From contig JAGYVD010000004.1 in the NCBI GenBank assembly GCA_021209875.1, positions 3,819,001-3,883,000 of the forward strand: a stretch of 64,000 bases of DNA, in the 5' to 3' direction. Made by a program: the position numbers and the translations under genes. Under the pieces are notes generated by a model. That model was not told where the DNA came from. It saw nothing but the letters and a program-made list of their open reading frames with translations, and did no database searches. Positions 61,345 through 64,000 of the stretch are shown piece by piece (position 1 is the first letter of the stretch; each line of letters opens with the position of its first letter). The stretch comes from Rosellinia necatrix (taxonomy: Eukaryota > Ascomycota > Sordariomycetes > Xylariales > Xylariaceae).

Positions 61345-62389
61345 TATAAACGGATTCGTGTCCGATTCCGTCCAGGATCATTGTTGTGGGAGTTTGGTCT
61401 AGTGAAATATATATAGGCTCCTTCCGTATGGGAAAAGAGGGGAAGCAATCTTGGTGGGGTACATACAACTACCTAAATAAATGAATATAACTCAAGCGTC
61501 AAGCTTACCTAAGGGGTCCGCCATAAGTAGGTAGGTATCTACTCTCGCCAAGATTGTGTATGCTTTGAGGACATCTGAGCGGGAAAAATTCAGCTACGGA
61601 GGCCGATAAAGTTATTTGTAAATAATAATTTTTTTCCCACGAATTTCCCTTGTTTGTTACCCCCGCACAGTTGACGCATAATCGAAAAGTGTCATGATAG
61701 GTGTTAGATTTCTAAGTGTTAATTTCTATCGTACCTAGACTACCTAATATTTGACAAGTTTCATATTGCAGTACAATGTGCCTCGTAGCGATCTGCCAGT
61801 ATGCCATCAACTACCTAGGTAGGTGGATGAATGCATTGCATGCACCACTGTGGACAACTTAAGCAGAGATAACATACCTAGCAGTTACAATTACGTCAGA
61901 AATCCCCTCGCTGGCTTGGCATTCCTATGCTGAGAGAGGGGCAATGTGCGAGAATTGCATGCTACGGGATGGAAAATACCTGTTAGGAGAGCTTTTATGT
62001 TTCAAAACGGGAAGATAACGGGCCACTAGGCGCGGTACGCATTTAAACCATACATCATATCCCAGCGTGACGGGAGCCGTGCAAGATGTATATCCGAAAC
62101 CAAACCGCAACCCCACCAGCAGCAGCGTGCGGATGGAATGACCAAGCACGCACTTCTTCAGGTCCACTATTATCATGAATGGCAGTTAGCTAACTTAATA
62201 GGTACCGTACCGCCTGGGCACTCGACTGCAGCTCAATCCCGCCTACTATTTATATCCGCACGCATATCGTTACGGCCCTACCTGCCTGCCTACCCTTCCC
62301 GCCTTACCGAGCCCTTTCGACTGAAACGACATTCGCAGCAAAGAACATCGTATCTTTTACACGCCACGCCACGAGCTAGCCAGCCCAGC
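61345..62389. other. Spacer upstream of GET4
   Basis: This is the divergent interval between tRNA-Gly (-) and GET4 (+). One CCTAGGTAGG element lies near 61812. The last 150 bases are CT-rich and likely the GET4 leader. No gene is seen. Confidence 0.5.
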
Positions 62390-63516
62390 ATGAGCGGCGC
62401 TAAAGGCGGCGACAAGATCGAGAAGATCATCGCGCGACTGCAGGAGCGCATCGGCGAGGGCCAGTTCTACGAGGCCCAGCAGCAGACTCGCGTCGTCGCC
62501 GCGCGGTATATCAAGGCCACCAACTGGACCGCCGCCGTCGACATCCTCTACAATGTCGCCCAGTCACTGTTGAAGGCTGGGCAGGGCGGCAGCGGCGGCG
62601 ATCTCTGCGTCTTGCTCATCGACACCTATAAGCAGGCCGAGCTTAAGCCCGATCCCACCACCAAGAGCAAGCTGCTGACGTGTTTGCGTCTGTTCGACAG
62701 CGGGGAACCTACGCGCAAGAAATACATCGGAGAGATAATATCGTAGGTTCACGAGTTTGTCTTATTCGACTACTGGGGAGTACCCCAGGGCGTCCTATAT
62801 ACAGCAGGGGAGAGCGTTACGTGAACAGACTAACGCAAAAGCCTGCCCACAGATGGTCCTCGAGATTCGGCGAATACCCGGCCGGCGACCCCGAGCTTCA
62901 CCATGTTGCCGGCTCCCTATACGCAGAGGAGCATGACGCCTACGACGCTGAGAGGCATCTGATATTGGGTACCAAGGACTCCGCCGAGGTGCTGGCCCGC
63001 ATGGAGTATGAGTGGTTTAAGGAGGACGAAGCACACACGGCCGCGCTATACGCCGGCCGAGCGGTGTTGCCCTATCTGATAACGGCGAACGTCCGGGCCG
63101 CCAACACAGCCTACCGCGTCTTTGCTAGCATACTCAATGACGACAAACACACCCAGCTTGGTGCCCAGGACGTAAGCAGCAACAACGCCGATTTGCGCGT
63201 GTTCCCTAGTATACCGCTCCTCAATTTCCTCGGCCTACTGTTACTCGCCATTCAGAGGGGCACCCCGGATCTCTACAGGCAGTTGACGGCCAAGTATGCT
63301 AGTCATCTGAAAGACCTCGAGATGTGGAACGAGGCGCTAGAGATAATCGCCGAGATGTACTTTAGCATTGTGAAGCCTCGGCAGAGCAATCCTCTGATGG
63401 ATATGATGAGTGGTTTCTTTGGCGGCGGTGGTGCGCCCGGGGGCGGGAACTCAAAAAAGCCTGCGGTTAAGGCTCCTTCATCGACCACGATGCCGGCGGC
63501 GGAGGGCCTGGATTAA
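62390..63516 (+). CDS. GET4: Get4, tail-anchored protein targeting factor
   Basis: Get4 pairs with Get5 to bridge the Sgt2 chaperone to the Get3 ATPase, handing tail-anchored proteins to the ER. The model is join(62390..62742, 62853..63516), 338 residues; the 110 bp intron has a GTAGGT donor, a CTAAC branch point and a CAG acceptor, and joins IGEIIS/WSSRFGEYPAGDPELH. The protein is an all-helical repeat (DUF410 family): GQFYEAQQQTRVVAARYI, GDLCVLLIDTYKQ, GDPELHHVAGSLYAEE, WFKEDEAHTAALYAGRAVLPYL and IPLLNFLGLLLLAIQRG. The last 45 residues, Gly/Pro/Ser-rich, form a flexible end. No signal peptide is present, as expected for a cytosolic protein. Confidence 0.96.
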
Positions 63517-63599
63517 TTGAGTGGCGTGGTGGGAGGCGGCAACTGTAGCATGGCAACCAGCATAGAAATTATGTCAAATGATATCCATCCTGGCCATGT

Positions 63600-64000
63600 T
63601 CAGTGCACGCGTGGCGGCTCCTCGGCTTCGTACATCCAATTGTCTTCAGCCAACGCCGCTACTTTCGCTCTCATGCTAGCCTTGAGCGTCTCGAGTACTT
63701 CTACTTCCACTGTCAGCCTCGGCTGCTTGCACAGGTGTCGGTTTTACTTACCTTCAGGTTGCACTGGCATGCGCGTGTGGTTAATCTGGTGATGCCGGAC
63801 GGCTTCTGCTAACTTGTGTCTTTCGCCTATACATATATAAAGGTCTTGTAAGCATATAATCACATTTCAATGGCCCCCATTACCGCCAAGAAAGGAATGA
63901 AAGCGAAGCGCGTGCGTACGTTCGTTCTCCTGGACATCGTCGAGGGCGGCCTCGTCGTCCGGGTCGTCGAGCGGGGGCGTGGGCGGATCCCCAACCTCGA
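63600..64000 (-). CDS. C-terminal exons of an unrecognised gene, cut by the right edge
   Basis: Three exons are supported: complement(63600..63709, 63752..63826, 63920..>64000). Joined, they read ..DDPDDEAALDDVQENER / ERHKLAEAVRHHQINHTRM / PVQPEVEVEVLETLK.. and end in LAEDNWMYEAEEPPRVH. Donors are GTACGC and GTAAGT, acceptors TATAG and GACAG, and the three phases agree with no internal stop. Composition (acidic stretch, then charged helix, then aromatic-acidic end) is that of a real protein, but I cannot name the family. The gene converges on GET4 with only 83 bases between the stop codons, so the two 3' untranslated regions must overlap or be very short. The 5' part lies outside the window. 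Confidence 0.6.

Overview
The window is nuclear DNA from a filamentous ascomycete (Pezizomycotina, most likely Sordariomycetes). The evidence is short introns (about 47-230 bp) with GT..AG ends and CTAAC/CTGAC branch points, typical fungal gene families, a Pol III tRNA-Gly with an intron, and long gene-poor spacers. Spacers are packed with short repeats, above all a palindromic CCTAGGTAGG-type element. I see no prokaryotic features, no CRISPR array and no transposase or reverse transcriptase. All exon models are hand-built from splice signals, phase and family knowledge; no transcript data were available.

Left part (1-15.7 kb): the protein farnesyl/geranylgeranyltransferase alpha subunit (RAM2, - strand, with an unexplained N-terminal extension) is followed by mevalonate kinase (ERG12, -). 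Then come a two-copy ABM-like barrel protein (+), ribosomal protein eL38 (-, four exons), a 73-residue membrane/SAP-like protein (+) and the CAAX protease STE24 (+). Three steps of the isoprenoid/CAAX-processing route therefore lie within 13 kb, although not as a tight cluster.

Middle (15.7-44.2 kb): DNA polymerase delta catalytic subunit (POL3, +) and NADP-type glutamate dehydrogenase with a TNGH-repeat tail (+) are followed by a 6.3 kb gene-free spacer. Next are a 1,387-residue GMC oxidoreductase/alpha-beta hydrolase fusion (+), a 1,437-residue chromodomain protein with an HDA2/3-like region and a coiled coil (+), and cytochrome c oxidase subunit VI (COX6, -).

Right part (44-64 kb): an SDR gene with a doubtful splice junction (+), a 4.8 kb spacer, an ELO fatty-acid elongase (+), and an epoxide-hydrolase-like protein that lacks the usual nucleophile (-). 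These are followed by a small probable mitochondrial membrane protein (-), tRNA-Gly(CCC) (-), GET4 (+) and the last exons of an unrecognised gene (-) that runs off the right edge.

Most genes are single-copy housekeeping genes. The less ordinary material is the GMC/hydrolase fusion with a Cys in the nucleophile position, the chromodomain-HDA2/3 fusion, the Asn/Gly-rich tails shared by unrelated enzymes, an intron of GDH that is in frame and free of stops, and the dispersed palindromic repeat.
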